A DNA stretch of 64,000 bases from Roseibacillus persicicus (GTDB lineage: Bacteria > Verrucomicrobiota > Verrucomicrobiia > Verrucomicrobiales > Akkermansiaceae). Where the stretch lies: assembly GCF_014651675.1 (NCBI RefSeq), contig NZ_BMXI01000006.1, positions 124,001-188,000 on the forward strand. Reading direction: 5' to 3'. A program made the translations under genes and the position numbers. The notes beneath the pieces are model-generated. The model ran no database searches. It saw only the letters and a list, made by a program, of their open reading frames with translations, and had not been told where the DNA came from. Every line of letters begins with the position of its first letter. Within the stretch, counting starts at the first letter, position 1. Positions 53,831-63,509 of the stretch are shown here, one piece after another.

Positions 53831-54481
53831 TTACTTTTTCAGCTTCAGCTTCTCCAGTTTGGGCTTAATGACGTATTGGCAGTAGCCCGCATTCTTGTTC
53901 TGGAAGTAGTAGTCCTGGTGTTCTTCGGGAGCGAGATAGAATTTCTCAGCCTTGCGCACTTGGGTCACGATAGGCTTGTCGAACTGCTTCTGAGCATTGG
54001 CAAGAGAGGCTGTGATGACCGCTTTGTCTTCATCATTGTGATAGAAAATCGCGGAGGCGTATTGAGGGCCTTTGTCGTTCCCTTGTTGATCCTTGGAGGT
54101 GGGGTCGTGAGAGGCCCAGAACCATGCCAAGGCGTCGCCCAAGGAAAGCTTGTCGGGATCATAAACCACGCGAATGACTTCAATATGACCGGTTTGTTTC
54201 CCGCAGACCTCTTCGTATGTGGGGTCCGAAACGTGACCACCGGTGAAGCCGGAAACAACCGAGTGAACTCCTTCCAATTGCTGGAAAACGGCTTCCACAC
54301 ACCAGTAGCATCCTCCGCCGAGGGTGATCGTTTGAAAGCCTTCGGGGACCCCTTCTTTATCATCGATGCTGGCTTTCAGCTTCACGTTGGCTGGTGGGGC
54401 GGCAGCTTGGGTCTTGGGTTCACAGGAGGCGATGGAGAGAAGGGCGAGGGCCGCCAGAAATTGGGTGAAAATTGCTTTCAT
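53831..54481 (-). CDS. msrA: Peptide methionine sulfoxide reductase MsrA, lipoprotein
   Basis: 216 residues. A lipoprotein signal ends at LSIASC with the lipidated Cys at residue 20. The catalytic block is GGGCYWCVEAVFQQLEGV, with Cys58 as the sulfenic-acid cysteine, followed by TGGHVSDPTYEEVC and GHIEVIRVVYDP. It reduces methionine S-sulfoxide in proteins. Most MsrA enzymes are cytoplasmic; an envelope form would repair exported proteins. The C-terminal KPKLEKLKLKK end is basic. Confidence 0.93.
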   Translation of the reverse strand: MKAIFTQFLAALALLSIASCEPKTQAAAPPANVKLKASIDDKEGVPEGFQTITLGGGCYWCVEAVFQQLEGVHSVVSGFTGGHVSDPTYEEVCGKQTGHIEVIRVVYDPDKLSLGDALAWFWASHDPTSKDQQGNDKGPQYASAIFYHNDEDKAVITASLANAQKQFDKPIVTQVRKAEKFYLAPEEHQDYYFQNKNAGYCQYVIKPKLEKLKLKK

Positions 54482-54601
54482 TGTTCTACTGACGAAAAAT
54501 TACGACACATCTTCCGCAGGGAAAGTGATTTTTTGTCATGGAAGGGTGAATTGGAGCTGAATCTTCTTGAGCCCGTCGTCGTCATCGCAAAAGGAAGCGG
54601 G

Positions 54602-54895
54602 ATGGAAACAAGAGTGCTCTTGCCGGAAGGGGAAGCCCCGGCGACGATCAAGGAAGTGGTTTTGGCTCTGCAGGCGCAGAAGCTGTCGGTCCGCCATGAC
54701 AAGAAGAATTGGGGGGACTGGCTGGTATTTGAGGCGGCGGAGACTGTTGTTTCCATTGAATCGAACCGGGGATTGACCAGCTCGGCTACCATTGAGGAGG
54801 CCGAGGGGGAAGAGGACCTGAGTCTCGCAATCGTGGCAGCCTTTCGAAAGCTAGGCTGGGAAGGCGAGGATGAGGATGGGCGCTATCCGCTGTGA
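54602..54895 (+). CDS. Conserved small protein, unknown function
   Basis: 97 residues from the ATG at 54602; an in-frame TTG at 54551 after AAGGGTG would add 17 residues of coding-like sequence. It begins METRVLLPEGEAPATIKEVV and has WGDWLVFEAAETVVSIESNRGLTSSA and an acidic helix. No family is recognised. It is divergent from msrA, with a Wzz-like gene 90 bp downstream. Confidence 0.5.
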   Translation: METRVLLPEGEAPATIKEVVLALQAQKLSVRHDKKNWGDWLVFEAAETVVSIESNRGLTSSATIEEAEGEEDLSLAIVAAFRKLGWEGEDEDGRYPL

Positions 54896-54985
54896 AATTT
54901 TTCAATTTTCCATCAGCGATGACAAAGGGGTAGGTAAGGTATTTGAACCAACAGGTGTTCTCGCTTCGCTGGGAAAGTTGGAGCG

Positions 54986-55594
54986 ATGGACGCCAGAGTA
55001 AATCAATCGAGCAAAGGGTGGCGGACGGTCGCGCTGTTTTTTTTCCTAGCATTCCTTGGCGGGTTGCTGTGTTGGCAATTGCAGTCGGCTCGAGCGATGG
55101 AGCCGCAATATGAAAGCACGGCGGTATTGCGGCTGGCTTCACCTTTGATCGCGACTCCTGAACTTGGTTCGAGCTATATGGCCCGTGAGATGGAGGCCAT
55201 GGTTTCGGACTCCGTTCTGCAACCAGTCGTCGAGCGTTTGCGCTTGGCTGACGAGTGGTCGGTGACCGCCGAGCAAGCCGTGTTGTCTTTGCGGGAGCGG
55301 ACGGAGGTGACTTCATTAGGGAATGAAGAAGAGGTCTCCCGGGTAGCTCTCACCGTGCGCGCTCCCAATGCGGAACTCACGCGCGAAATCGCTGCGGAGT
55401 TGGCTTTTGAATATCAACAGCAGGGAAATTTGCGTGCTCAGGAAGACGCTGAGAGGTTTTTGAAAGCGTTGAACGAAAAAATTGCCGAGCAAGAAAAGCG
55501 AGTCGAGGAGAAGCGGAGAGCGCTGGATTCCCTAGAAAAAGCGACTGGCAGAAGGATGTGGGAGGCTCGCGATGGGGGCTCGATCAGGGGTTAA
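54986..55594 (+). CDS. Short Wzz-like chain-length determinant protein
   Basis: 202 residues. One N-terminal span (about 12-33) precedes YESTAVLRLASPLIATPE and a region of long coiled coil (AERFLKALNEKIAEQEKRVEEKRRALDSLEKA, about 155-188). This matches the first half of Wzz/BY-kinase periplasmic proteins, which set polysaccharide chain length. The second membrane span and any kinase domain are absent, so the protein looks truncated or is a stand-alone variant. No polysaccharide genes are next to it; sucA follows. Confidence 0.6.
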   Translation: MDARVNQSSKGWRTVALFFFLAFLGGLLCWQLQSARAMEPQYESTAVLRLASPLIATPELGSSYMAREMEAMVSDSVLQPVVERLRLADEWSVTAEQAVLSLRERTEVTSLGNEEEVSRVALTVRAPNAELTREIAAELAFEYQQQGNLRAQEDAERFLKALNEKIAEQEKRVEEKRRALDSLEKATGRRMWEARDGGSIRG

Positions 55595-55724
55595 AAGTGG
55601 GGTCTGGAAATTGCAGTCGTAGAAGTTTACGAGCGTGATTGACTAAAACGCTTGCGGCCCTTACCTATACGCCGCTTCCGGCGGGCATCAGTTCGCTGGA
55701 TAAGAAGACTTCTTCCACCCAAAC

Positions 55725-58526
55725 ATGAGTTCCTCTGTATCGGCGCGACTGAACGCCAATCTCTTAGACGAGAATTACGAGCGCTGGCTTGCCGATCCTC
55801 GTTCGGTAGACGGCACTTGGGCCGCATTTTTCGAAGGTTTTGAACTTGGAGTCGTGCAAGCGAAGCCCAAGGGCCAAGCCGAGCCCGCCAAGTCCGCTCC
55901 CGCAACTGATTCCGGCGCCGCCACTGTTGGTGCGGGGCTGACGGGCGATCATAATCTCAACTTTCTCGGACGTGTAGTCAGTCTGGTATATAATTACCGG
56001 ACTCTCGGGCACACCCAGGCTCATATCAATCCATTGGAAGAGGTTGCTCCGGTCAACCCCCGTTTGGAGTTGGACCGTTTTGGATTTACGGAAGAGGAGT
56101 TGGACCGGCCGACCGCTACCCAATTTTTCCGTAAAGGGGAGGAAATGACCCTTCGTGAGATGGTGGCCCTCTTGAAGGAGACCTACTCGGGCTCGATTGG
56201 CTTCGAGTTCATGCACATCCACAACACCGAGGTTCGCAACTGGATCCGCGAGCGCGTCGAGCATCGCAACGAGCGTGAGGGTATGGATGAGGAGCAGCAG
56301 GCGCAGGCTTTGCGCTGGCTTTTCGAGGCAGAGATCTTCGAGCAGTTCGTTGGCAAGCGATTTCTTGGAGAGAAAAGATTTTCCCTGGAAGGGGGAGAGG
56401 GCGTGATGGTCCTCCTCAATCGAGTTTTGCAACTTTGCCCCTCGCTCGGGGTGAAGGAGATCGAGATGGGTATGGCCCACCGTGGTCGCCTCAACGTGCT
56501 GGCCAACTTTGTGAGGAAGAGCATTCGCACTCTTCTCTATGAGTTCACTCCCAACTACGTCCCGGATCTGGTCGCTGGTGATGGCGATGTGAAGTATCAC
56601 TTGGGTTACGAGAGCATGCGGGAGGTCAAGGATGGCAAAGTCAGGGTCAATCTTGCGGCCAATCCCAGTCACTTGGAGGCTGTCAACGCGGTCGTCGAGG
56701 GGAAAGCCCGGGCGCGCCAGCGCGTCATCGGTGATGATGGGGTCAAGACGGATCGCAAACAAGTTCTGCCGCTTCTTCTCCATGGAGACGCCGCTTTCGC
56801 TGGTCAAGGTTCCGTCGCGGAGGTGCTCAACCTTTCCCAGCTACCAGGCTACCGCACTGGTGGCACGATCCATCTCATCATCAACAATCAAATCGGCTTC
56901 ACCACCATGCCTGCGGATGCCCGTTCATCGAGCTACGCGACGGATGTGGCCAAAATGATTGAGGCACCAATTCTGCACGTCAATGGCGAGAAGCCGGAGG
57001 AACTCTGGTGGGCCGCGCAGTTCGCGATCGAGTTCCGCCAGCAGTGGGGACGTGACATCGTGATCGACATGTATTGCTATCGTCGCCAAGGCCACAACGA
57101 GACCGATCAAGCTGCCTTCACCCAGCCACACATTTATCGTAAGCTCGATGAGCGCAAGACTGCGGGCCAACTCTATCGAGAGGAACTCGCCGCGTCCAAG
57201 GTGGTGAACAAGGATAAGGCTGACGAACTTCACGCCAAGATTTGGGCTCGTCTCGAGGCTGGTTATGAAGACATGCGCCGTCTCGAAGAAGAAGGGGAGC
57301 GCACGGTCTTTAGCGGTTCGACCGCAGTGGAGCAGGAAGCTTACAAGCACGACACAGTCATCACCGGAGTAGGCGAAGACAAGCTCCGCAAGGTGGGCAA
57401 CGCTTTAACCGACATCCCGGTCGACTTTAGCTTGCACCCCACTCTGAAGAAGCGATTTGTCCCACGCCGTGCTCAGGCCATGGCCGAAGGACAAGGGATT
57501 GACTGGGCCTTGGCTGAGGCTCTGGCCTTTGGAACCTTGCTTTTGGACGGGTATCCCGTGCGTCTATCCGGTCAGGATTGCCGCCGGGGAACCTTCAGTC
57601 AGCGCCACGCGGTTTTCTACGACCACAACACCAGAGAGCGCTACACTCCCTTGAAGAATATTGATGGGAACCAGGCGAAGTTCTGCGTTTACAATAGTCT
57701 CTTGTCGGAGGCAGCTGTGCTCGGCTTTGACTACGGTTACTCTCTGGGATGTGAGAACATGCTGATTCTGTGGGAAGCTCAGTTTGGTGACTTTGGCAAC
57801 GGAGCCCAAGTCATCATCGACCAGTTCATTGCTTCCGCTGAATCCAAGTGGCAGACCCCAACCGATTTGGTAATGCTCTTGCCTCACGGTTACGAGGGTA
57901 TGGGGCCGGAGCACTCTAGCGCACGTTTGGAACGCTTCCTGCAACTGTGTGCGGAGAAGAACATGGTCGTCGGCAACTTCACTACCCCTGCGCAATATTT
58001 CCACGCTTTGAGAAGGCAGAAGTTGCGAAGCTTCCGCAAGCCTTTGATCCTGATGACTCCCAAGAGTCTCCTGACCAAGCCCGAGGCAGTATCCAGCTTG
58101 GCAGAACTGGCCGAAGGCACCTCGTTCCATGAGGTCATTGGCGATTCCGAGATGGAGGCCAAGGCCGCCGAGGTCGAGCGTATCATTTTCTGTTCAGGAA
58201 AGGTCTATTACGACCTCATCGAATATCGCGCGGCGAATGGAATCGACAATGCCGCGATCGTTCGGGTGGAGCAAATCTACCCTTATGACGAGGAGTCCAT
58301 CCTGAATGCGACCAAGGCCTACACCAACAACTCCAAGTATGTCTGGTGTCAGGAAGAGCCTCTCAATATGGGAGCCTGGACCTTTATCGGGCCTCGTCTG
58401 GAAGATACTTTCGATCATCGCATCCGTTACGCGGGTCGCGACCGTGCCTCGAGCCCCGCCGCCGGCTCCAAGGCTATGCATAAGCGCGAGCAAGCAATGC
58501 TCGTGGAGGAGGCTTTCCAAGTTTAA
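55725..58526 (+). CDS. sucA: 2-oxoglutarate dehydrogenase E1 component
   Basis: 933 residues, normal for E1o. It begins with the E1o N-terminal block (LNANLLDENYERWLADPRSVDGTWAAFFEGF), then HRGRLNVLANF, and HGDAAFAGQGSVAEVLNL for thiamine diphosphate. NNQIGFTT, MYCYRRQGHNETDQAAFTQP and LPHGYEGMGPEHSSARLERFLQL are further conserved blocks. It decarboxylates 2-oxoglutarate with thiamine diphosphate and passes the succinyl group to E2. sucB follows 12 bp later. No E3 (lpd) lies in the window. Confidence 0.98.
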   Translation: MSSSVSARLNANLLDENYERWLADPRSVDGTWAAFFEGFELGVVQAKPKGQAEPAKSAPATDSGAATVGAGLTGDHNLNFLGRVVSLVYNYRTLGHTQAHINPLEEVAPVNPRLELDRFGFTEEELDRPTATQFFRKGEEMTLREMVALLKETYSGSIGFEFMHIHNTEVRNWIRERVEHRNEREGMDEEQQAQALRWLFEAEIFEQFVGKRFLGEKRFSLEGGEGVMVLLNRVLQLCPSLGVKEIEMGMAHRGRLNVLANFVRKSIRTLLYEFTPNYVPDLVAGDGDVKYHLGYESMREVKDGKVRVNLAANPSHLEAVNAVVEGKARARQRVIGDDGVKTDRKQVLPLLLHGDAAFAGQGSVAEVLNLSQLPGYRTGGTIHLIINNQIGFTTMPADARSSSYATDVAKMIEAPILHVNGEKPEELWWAAQFAIEFRQQWGRDIVIDMYCYRRQGHNETDQAAFTQPHIYRKLDERKTAGQLYREELAASKVVNKDKADELHAKIWARLEAGYEDMRRLEEEGERTVFSGSTAVEQEAYKHDTVITGVGEDKLRKVGNALTDIPVDFSLHPTLKKRFVPRRAQAMAEGQGIDWALAEALAFGTLLLDGYPVRLSGQDCRRGTFSQRHAVFYDHNTRERYTPLKNIDGNQAKFCVYNSLLSEAAVLGFDYGYSLGCENMLILWEAQFGDFGNGAQVIIDQFIASAESKWQTPTDLVMLLPHGYEGMGPEHSSARLERFLQLCAEKNMVVGNFTTPAQYFHALRRQKLRSFRKPLILMTPKSLLTKPEAVSSLAELAEGTSFHEVIGDSEMEAKAAEVERIIFCSGKVYYDLIEYRAANGIDNAAIVRVEQIYPYDEESILNATKAYTNNSKYVWCQEEPLNMGAWTFIGPRLEDTFDHRIRYAGRDRASSPAAGSKAMHKREQAMLVEEAFQV

Positions 58527-58538
58527 CGAATCAATCAG

Positions 58539-59987
58539 ATGGCAGAGGAAGTGAAAATACCGCCCTTCGGCGAGTCGATTACCACCGCAAATGTTTCCCG
58601 TTGGCATGTGTCCGACGGAGACTTCGTAAAAAAAGGGGACACCTTGGTTTCATTGGAAACGGACAAGGTCTCCCAAGATTTGGATGCGGATGCGGATGGA
58701 GTGATTAAAATTCTCGTCGAAGAGGATGAAGAGGTGGAAGTCGGGGCTGTAATCGCCGAGATTGATACCACTGCCAACGCATCGGGCTCCTCCAGTAGTG
58801 GGGCCGAGGCTGCGCCTTCCGAGGCAGGTGGCGAGGCAGGCTCTGCGGAGGCTGGCTCAGGCGAAGTCCATGACATCAAGATTCCTCCCTTCGGCGAGTC
58901 GATTGCTACTGCCAGCCTCGCGGCTTGGAAGGTTCAGTCCGGCGATTTTGTCGAGAAAGGGGACACTTTGATTTCTCTCGAGAGCGACAAGGTCTCCCAA
59001 GATCTCGAAGCTGATTACTCTGGTTTGATCGAGATTTTAGTGGAAGAGGGTGAAGAGGTTGAGATTGGCACAGTCATCGCACGATTGACTGAAGGAGCCG
59101 GTGGTTCCTCTGCTTCCGCTCCCTCCCAGCCTGCAAAGACCGAAGCCCAGCCTGCGGAGGCGGCTCCCGAAAAGGCGAAGACTGCTCTGGCCTCGGCTGC
59201 GGCCGAAACCGCTCGAATCAAACCCAGTTTGAGTACTTCTGCTCCTCCTTCCAATTCTTCCCCGGCTTCTTCGGCCGGAGTGCAGGAAGGACGAAGCACT
59301 CGGAAAAAGATGAGCATGCTGCGTCGCAAGATTGCCCAGCACCTTGTCAATGCCCAGCAAACAGCCGCGATTCTTTCGACCTTCAACGAGGTGGATATGA
59401 GCGCGATTATGAAGCTGCGCAAAGAGGTGCAGGAAGAGTTCGTCTCGAAGCACGGAGTCAAGTTGGGCTTCATGTCTCTTTTCACCAAGGCAGTGGTGCA
59501 TGCTCTGAAGGAGACTCCCGGTATTCGCTCCTTTATCGATGGGAATGAGATTATCGAGAACGATTTCTACGATATCGGAGTTGCAGTTGGAACGGACAAG
59601 GGGCTGGTTGTGCCGGTCATCCGTGATTGTGATCAGAAGAGTTTCGCCGATATCGAAAAGGCCATTGCGGAAGCGGCAGGCAAAGCCAAGGACGGCACGA
59701 TGCAAATCGAGGATTTGCAGGGCGGCGTCTTCACCATCTCCAACGGAGGAGTTTACGGTTCATTGTTGAGCACTCCGATTCTGAATCCCCCTCAGAGTGG
59801 TATTCTCGGAATGCACACCATCCAGCAGCGGCCTGTTGCGGTTGATGGTAAGGTGGAGATTCGTCCCATGATGTATCTCGCCCTCAGCTACGACCACCGC
59901 ATTGTCGATGGTAAGGAAGCGGTGACCTTCCTCATCAGCATCAAGAATAGCTTGGAAAATCCAGCGCGCTTGTTGTTGGAGTGTTAA
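58539..59987 (+). CDS. sucB: 2-oxoglutarate dehydrogenase E2 component (two lipoyl domains)
   Basis: 482 residues. Two lipoyl domains follow each other: residues about 3-75 with the lipoyl Lys43 in [10 protein letters not shown], and about 110-185 with Lys151 in [10 protein letters not shown]. They are highly alike (KIPPFGESI start in both). A Pro/Ala/Ser-rich linker follows, then the catalytic domain from [33 protein letters not shown] to [16 protein letters not shown]. No peripheral subunit-binding domain is visible between linker and core. Typical SucB has one lipoyl domain and one binding domain. It transfers succinyl to CoA. Confidence 0.95.
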   Translation: MAEEVKIPPFGESITTANVSRWHVSDGDFVKKGDTLVSLETDKVSQDLDADADGVIKILVEEDEEVEVGAVIAEIDTTANASGSSSSGAEAAPSEAGGEAGSAEAGSGEVHDIKIPPFGESIATASLAAWKVQSGDFVEKGDTLISLESDKVSQDLEADYSGLIEILVEEGEEVEIGTVIARLTEGAGGSSASAPSQPAKTEAQPAEAAPEKAKTALASAAAETARIKPSLSTSAPPSNSSPASSAGVQEGRSTRKKMSMLRRKIAQHLVNAQQTAAILSTFNEVDMSAIMKLRKEVQEEFVSKHGVKLGFMSLFTKAVVHALKETPGIRSFIDGNEIIENDFYDIGVAVGTDKGLVVPVIRDCDQKSFADIEKAIAEAAGKAKDGTMQIEDLQGGVFTISNGGVYGSLLSTPILNPPQSGILGMHTIQQRPVAVDGKVEIRPMMYLALSYDHRIVDGKEAVTFLISIKNSLENPARLLLEC

Positions 59988-59996
59988 TTTAAAAAT

Positions 59997-60028
59997 AGCA
60001 GGGCGGCTACGCGCCGCCCTGTTGCTTT
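59997..60028 (+). terminator. Hairpin after sucB
   Basis: Arms GCAGGGCGGC and GCCGCCCTGTTGC around a TACGC loop, then CTTTAG. A strong stem with a weak T-tract, 10 bp after the sucB stop; the better terminator follows at 60063. Confidence 0.6.
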
Positions 60029-60062
60029 AGTCCGAGAGGCGTTTGCCTTCGGGAAGTTAGGA

Positions 60063-60089
60063 CAGCGGCAATGGCCGCTGTTTTTTTTT
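60063..60089 (+). terminator. Rho-independent terminator of the sucAB operon
   Basis: CAGCGGC, loop AATG, GCCGCTG and then nine T in a row. Confidence 0.9.
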
Positions 60090-60211
60090 CTCCCTGTGTG
60101 TTTGCAGAAAAGAGCGTGCGCTCTTCGCCTAACTCGAGGCAAAAAAACCGGGCCACGAATGACCCTGTGTTTCAATTTCTGTTGGGACCGCGAAGCGGGA
60201 GGATGTTCCGG

Positions 60212-61063
60212 CTAGTGGTTGGGATGACTCAGCGCAGCTTCTTGCTTGGCGAGAAGCTTCTTCTGGTAACGACCCTGTACGATGTCGGTCAGGACGAGGA
60301 CTGCGATCACGAAGTAGAAAGTAGTCTTGGTCATCGGCACGATCTCGTTCCCGGCGATGTGCAGGTGGGAGAGGTGACCGCCTTCGGTTATCAGCATCAC
60401 ACCGACGATGAAGAGAACGAAGAGACCGAGGACCTCATACATCCGGTTTTTCTGCAGGAAGGATGCGACTTTGTCGGCGAGCCAAATCATGAGAATACCG
60501 CTGATGACAATGGCGATAATGATGAGACTGATGCGCTGTTCGCCACTGTCTTCATCCTTGGCTAGAGCCATGGCTGAGAGAATGGAGTCGAAGGAGAAGA
60601 TGACGTTCATCGCTACGATCAGGGAGACAGTCTTGGCCACCGAGGCTGGCTTGTGGTCGCCATGCCCAATCTGATGCTCGCCGATCATGTGGAAAATCTC
60701 TTTCACCGCAGTGTAGAGAATGAAGGCTCCACCCACGAGGACGATGATGGCATGGAGATTAAACTCGCCATCGACAATGCTGGAAATGGTTCCTGTACTT
60801 TCGGCGCCATGGAAATTCTTCGGTTCCATCTCGCTGCCAAACTGAAGGTGGAAGAGCGGATCTTTGAAGTTCTCGACCAAGGCCACCACGATAAAAAGTA
60901 AAGCGATGCGAAAGCCCACCGCGAGGCCGATGCCCAAGCGGCGGACGTAGGCCTGCTTTTCCGGAGCCACCCTTTTCGACTCGAGCGAAATATAAAGGAG
61001 GTTGTCGAAGCCGAGAACAGCCTGCAGCAAGATGAGCAGAAAGAGGGTAATCACGTATTCCAT
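60212..61063 (-). CDS. TerC-family integral membrane protein
   Basis: 283 residues with about seven membrane spans. LLQAVLGFDNLLYISLESKRV, AVGFRIALLFIVVALVENF and IVAMNVIFSFDSILSAMALAKDE hold the conserved acidic residues of the TerC fold, which resembles metal exporters such as MntP and Alx. These proteins are linked to tellurite resistance and manganese export. The gene is alone and convergent with sucAB. I saw no yybP-ykoY riboswitch upstream. Confidence 0.9.
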   Translation of the reverse strand: MEYVITLFLLILLQAVLGFDNLLYISLESKRVAPEKQAYVRRLGIGLAVGFRIALLFIVVALVENFKDPLFHLQFGSEMEPKNFHGAESTGTISSIVDGEFNLHAIIVLVGGAFILYTAVKEIFHMIGEHQIGHGDHKPASVAKTVSLIVAMNVIFSFDSILSAMALAKDEDSGEQRISLIIIAIVISGILMIWLADKVASFLQKNRMYEVLGLFVLFIVGVMLITEGGHLSHLHIAGNEIVPMTKTTFYFVIAVLVLTDIVQGRYQKKLLAKQEAALSHPNH

Positions 61064-61183
61064 ATCGTCAGCCTAGGAAAAAGCCGCCACTAGGCAAGCG
61101 GGGGGATTGACTGTCTTGTCAGACAAAAGTTCAGCCGGCGGGCGTTGATCCTTTGTCGAAGGTCCTCTTTCTCTTAACTTCCG

Positions 61184-61864
61184 ATGATGACTCTTTTTCC
61201 CAAATCCCGTTCCTCGCGTTTGCGGGTGACCCTTCTTGCTATGGTTGCCATGTCCTTGCTTCTTTGGAATTGCGGTTGGGCGGTGGCGGCAAAGGTGACC
61301 TATCAACCCGTGGAGGGAGATGTTTTGTTCCAGTCCCTGCCGAGTGGTCCCGGGTTGGATGTGATCGACGCGATCGAAGGTTCCACCGAGTGTCCCTTCT
61401 CTCACTGCGGGGTGGTGGTGAAGAAGAACGGCGAGTGGTTTGTCCTCGAGGCGATGGTTCCAACCGTGCAGGAGGTTCCTTACGGTCGTTGGATCCAGCG
61501 AGGGAAGGGACGATTTGCCGCTTATCGACTAAAGGAGGCTCGACGGCTGATGATTCCGGCTTGGATCAAGGAGATGAGGAACCAGATGGGGTTGCCCTAC
61601 GACTTTCGCTACCGGATGAGTGATGAGGAAATCTACTGTTCAGAGCTCCCCTTCGATGCTTGGAAAAAGTTGACTGGAGAGAATATGGGTAAGGTGGTGA
61701 AGCTGGGCGACCTGAAGTGGGAAAAGTATCGCAAGGTCATTCAGGAGATTGAGGGAACGACCGAGATCCCTCTGGAGCGGGAAATGATTACGCCGAGAGA
61801 CTTGGCAGGAGCAGAGCAGCTGGAGCTGGTGCTCGAGAACGGTCTTTCCCAAGGAGGGAAGTAG
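61184..61864 (+). CDS. YiiX-type permuted papain-fold protein
   Basis: 226 residues with a signal peptide (LLAMVAMSLLLWNCGWAVAA). GDVLFQSLPSG, PFSHCGVVVKKNGEWFVLEA (His74) and EIYCSELPFDAW (Cys152) form the His-Cys pair of the permuted NlpC/P60-like (YiiX) fold. These enzymes cleave amides or thioesters, possibly in the cell wall or on lipids. The protein is exported, or a lipoprotein if the Cys30 before GWAVAA is lipidated. Confidence 0.87.
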   Translation: MMTLFPKSRSSRLRVTLLAMVAMSLLLWNCGWAVAAKVTYQPVEGDVLFQSLPSGPGLDVIDAIEGSTECPFSHCGVVVKKNGEWFVLEAMVPTVQEVPYGRWIQRGKGRFAAYRLKEARRLMIPAWIKEMRNQMGLPYDFRYRMSDEEIYCSELPFDAWKKLTGENMGKVVKLGDLKWEKYRKVIQEIEGTTEIPLEREMITPRDLAGAEQLELVLENGLSQGGK

Positions 61865-61930
61865 AGTCGAAAAGGATCGACAGGCATCACAGTTGCCAAT
61901 TGTGGAACGGTTGTGTAAAGGCTCCTCTCT

Positions 61931-62557
61931 ATGAGCGAAAAGCCGAAGATGTCTGCCATTCTGCTTCTGGGAGCACCAGGAGCAGGGAAGGGAACGCTGG
62001 GAAAAACTTTGGGGGCGATCCCGCGGTTCTTTCACTGTGCTTGTGGAGATGTCTTCCGTTCCTTGGATACCCGGACCCGTATTGGGCAGGAGTTCGTGCG
62101 CTATTCCTCAAGTGGCGAACTTGTGCCAGATGAGTTGACCGTGGAATTGTGGCGCACCCAGATGCGCAACTGGGCTGATACCCACGTTTACAAGCCCGAC
62201 ATTGATTTACTGATTTTGGACGGCATTCCCCGCAATGTTAGGCAAGCTGAGATTATGGAGGAAAGTCTCATCATCCATCAGGTGATTCATCTCTCTTGTC
62301 CCGAGCGCTCCGAGCTGGCTCGCCGGATGCGGAAGCGGGCTTTGAAAGAAAACCGCTATGACGACGCAAATGATGCCGTCATTGAGCAACGAATCCGCAC
62401 TTACGAGGAAGAGACAAAGCCGATTCTAGAGTTTTACGGTCCCAAGATGGTGGCTGATATTGACGCGACTGGCACGCCGGTGAAGGTGCTCTACGATGTC
62501 ATCGAGCGATTGATGCAGTTGCAAATTTACAAGGATATGGCAGGCAAGAAGGCCTAG
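61931..62557 (+). CDS. Adenylate kinase-like nucleoside monophosphate kinase
   Basis: 208 residues. The P-loop GAPGAGKGTLGKTLG is typical of adenylate kinase, then GDVFRSLDTRT, GELVPDELTVELWRTQM and LILDGIPRNVRQAEIM. The LID is short (RMRKRALKENRYDDAND). The CACGD block and short lid differ from Adk of most bacteria, so the substrate could be AMP or another nucleotide. It lies 67 bp after the YiiX-like gene and 9 bp before fmt. Confidence 0.88.
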   Translation: MSEKPKMSAILLLGAPGAGKGTLGKTLGAIPRFFHCACGDVFRSLDTRTRIGQEFVRYSSSGELVPDELTVELWRTQMRNWADTHVYKPDIDLLILDGIPRNVRQAEIMEESLIIHQVIHLSCPERSELARRMRKRALKENRYDDANDAVIEQRIRTYEEETKPILEFYGPKMVADIDATGTPVKVLYDVIERLMQLQIYKDMAGKKA

Positions 62558-62566
62558 TCCGCTACT

Positions 62567-63502
62567 ATGAACATCGTATTTCTTGGCACAGGGGAGATTG
62601 CCATCCCAACTTTTCGCGCGCTTCTGGAGTCCGAGCATCGGGTTGCGGCCTTGGTGACCCAGCCGGATAAACCGGTCGGTCGTCGTTCGGAGCCACAGCC
62701 TCCTGCAATCAAGGTGATCGCCCAAGAGGCTGGAATTCCTGTTCTGCAGCCCGAGCGAATCAAAAGTCCCGAGGCTTTGGCAGAGTTGGCTGCTTTATCA
62801 GCGGAGGTGATGGTGGTGATGGCTTATGGTCAGATCCTGCCCCAAAAGCTCATCGAGATGCCGAGCAAGGCGATCATCAATTTGCATGCTTCACTGCTGC
62901 CAAAATATCGTGGGGCAAGTTGTATCCAGTCAGCCATTCTCAATGATGATGCTGAGACGGGATGGACTGTGATGCATGTCGTGAAGGCGCTCGATGCCGG
63001 CGATATCATTGAAGCCCGTCCGATGGCGATTGCAAAAGACGAGACCGGAGAAAGTTTGCACGACCGCTTGGCGGAAGCTGGGCCGGAATCTTTGCTGTCC
63101 GCTTTGGAGGAGATTGCGTCTGGTTCTGATCGTCGGACTCCCCAAGATGAGAAGCTCACTTGTTATGCTCCGAAGCTTGAGCGTGAGGATGGTCGTCTTG
63201 ACTGGTCGCGCCCGGCCGCAGAAATTGAGCGCCAGATTCGAGCCTTTCACACCTGGCCCGGCACCTTCACAACTTTTGTCGATGGGAAAAGAAAGGAGAA
63301 GCGGCTGAAGGTTTTTCCTCAAGTTCAACTCAGCAAGGAGTCCGGGCAGCCGGGGGCCGTTCAGGTCGATTCGGAAAGCCACGAGGTTCGCGTAGCCTGC
63401 GGCGCAGGCTCCTTGGTTTTAGGTGAAGTTCAGCCCGAGGGAGCCAAGCGGATGTCAGCGCAAGAGTTCCTGCGAGGCAATGCGGTGGACCAGTTGGGTT
63501 AG
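62567..63502 (+). CDS. fmt: Methionyl-tRNA formyltransferase
   Basis: 311 residues. IVFLGTGEIAIPTFRALL, VTQPDKPVGRR, MVVMAYGQILPQKLIEMP, NLHASLLPKYRGASCIQSAIL and EAETGWTVMHV type blocks match Fmt; the formyl site Asn-His-Ser/Leu-Leu-Pro is NLHASLLPKYRG. The RGAAPI loop is RGASCI. The C-terminal domain LDWSRPAAEIERQIRAFHTWPGTFT is the tRNA-binding OB-like domain. It formylates the initiator tRNA. Its stop is 8 bp from the convergent trmD. Confidence 0.95.
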   Translation: MNIVFLGTGEIAIPTFRALLESEHRVAALVTQPDKPVGRRSEPQPPAIKVIAQEAGIPVLQPERIKSPEALAELAALSAEVMVVMAYGQILPQKLIEMPSKAIINLHASLLPKYRGASCIQSAILNDDAETGWTVMHVVKALDAGDIIEARPMAIAKDETGESLHDRLAEAGPESLLSALEEIASGSDRRTPQDEKLTCYAPKLEREDGRLDWSRPAAEIERQIRAFHTWPGTFTTFVDGKRKEKRLKVFPQVQLSKESGQPGAVQVDSESHEVRVACGAGSLVLGEVQPEGAKRMSAQEFLRGNAVDQLG

Positions 63503-63509
63503 CCCAAGA

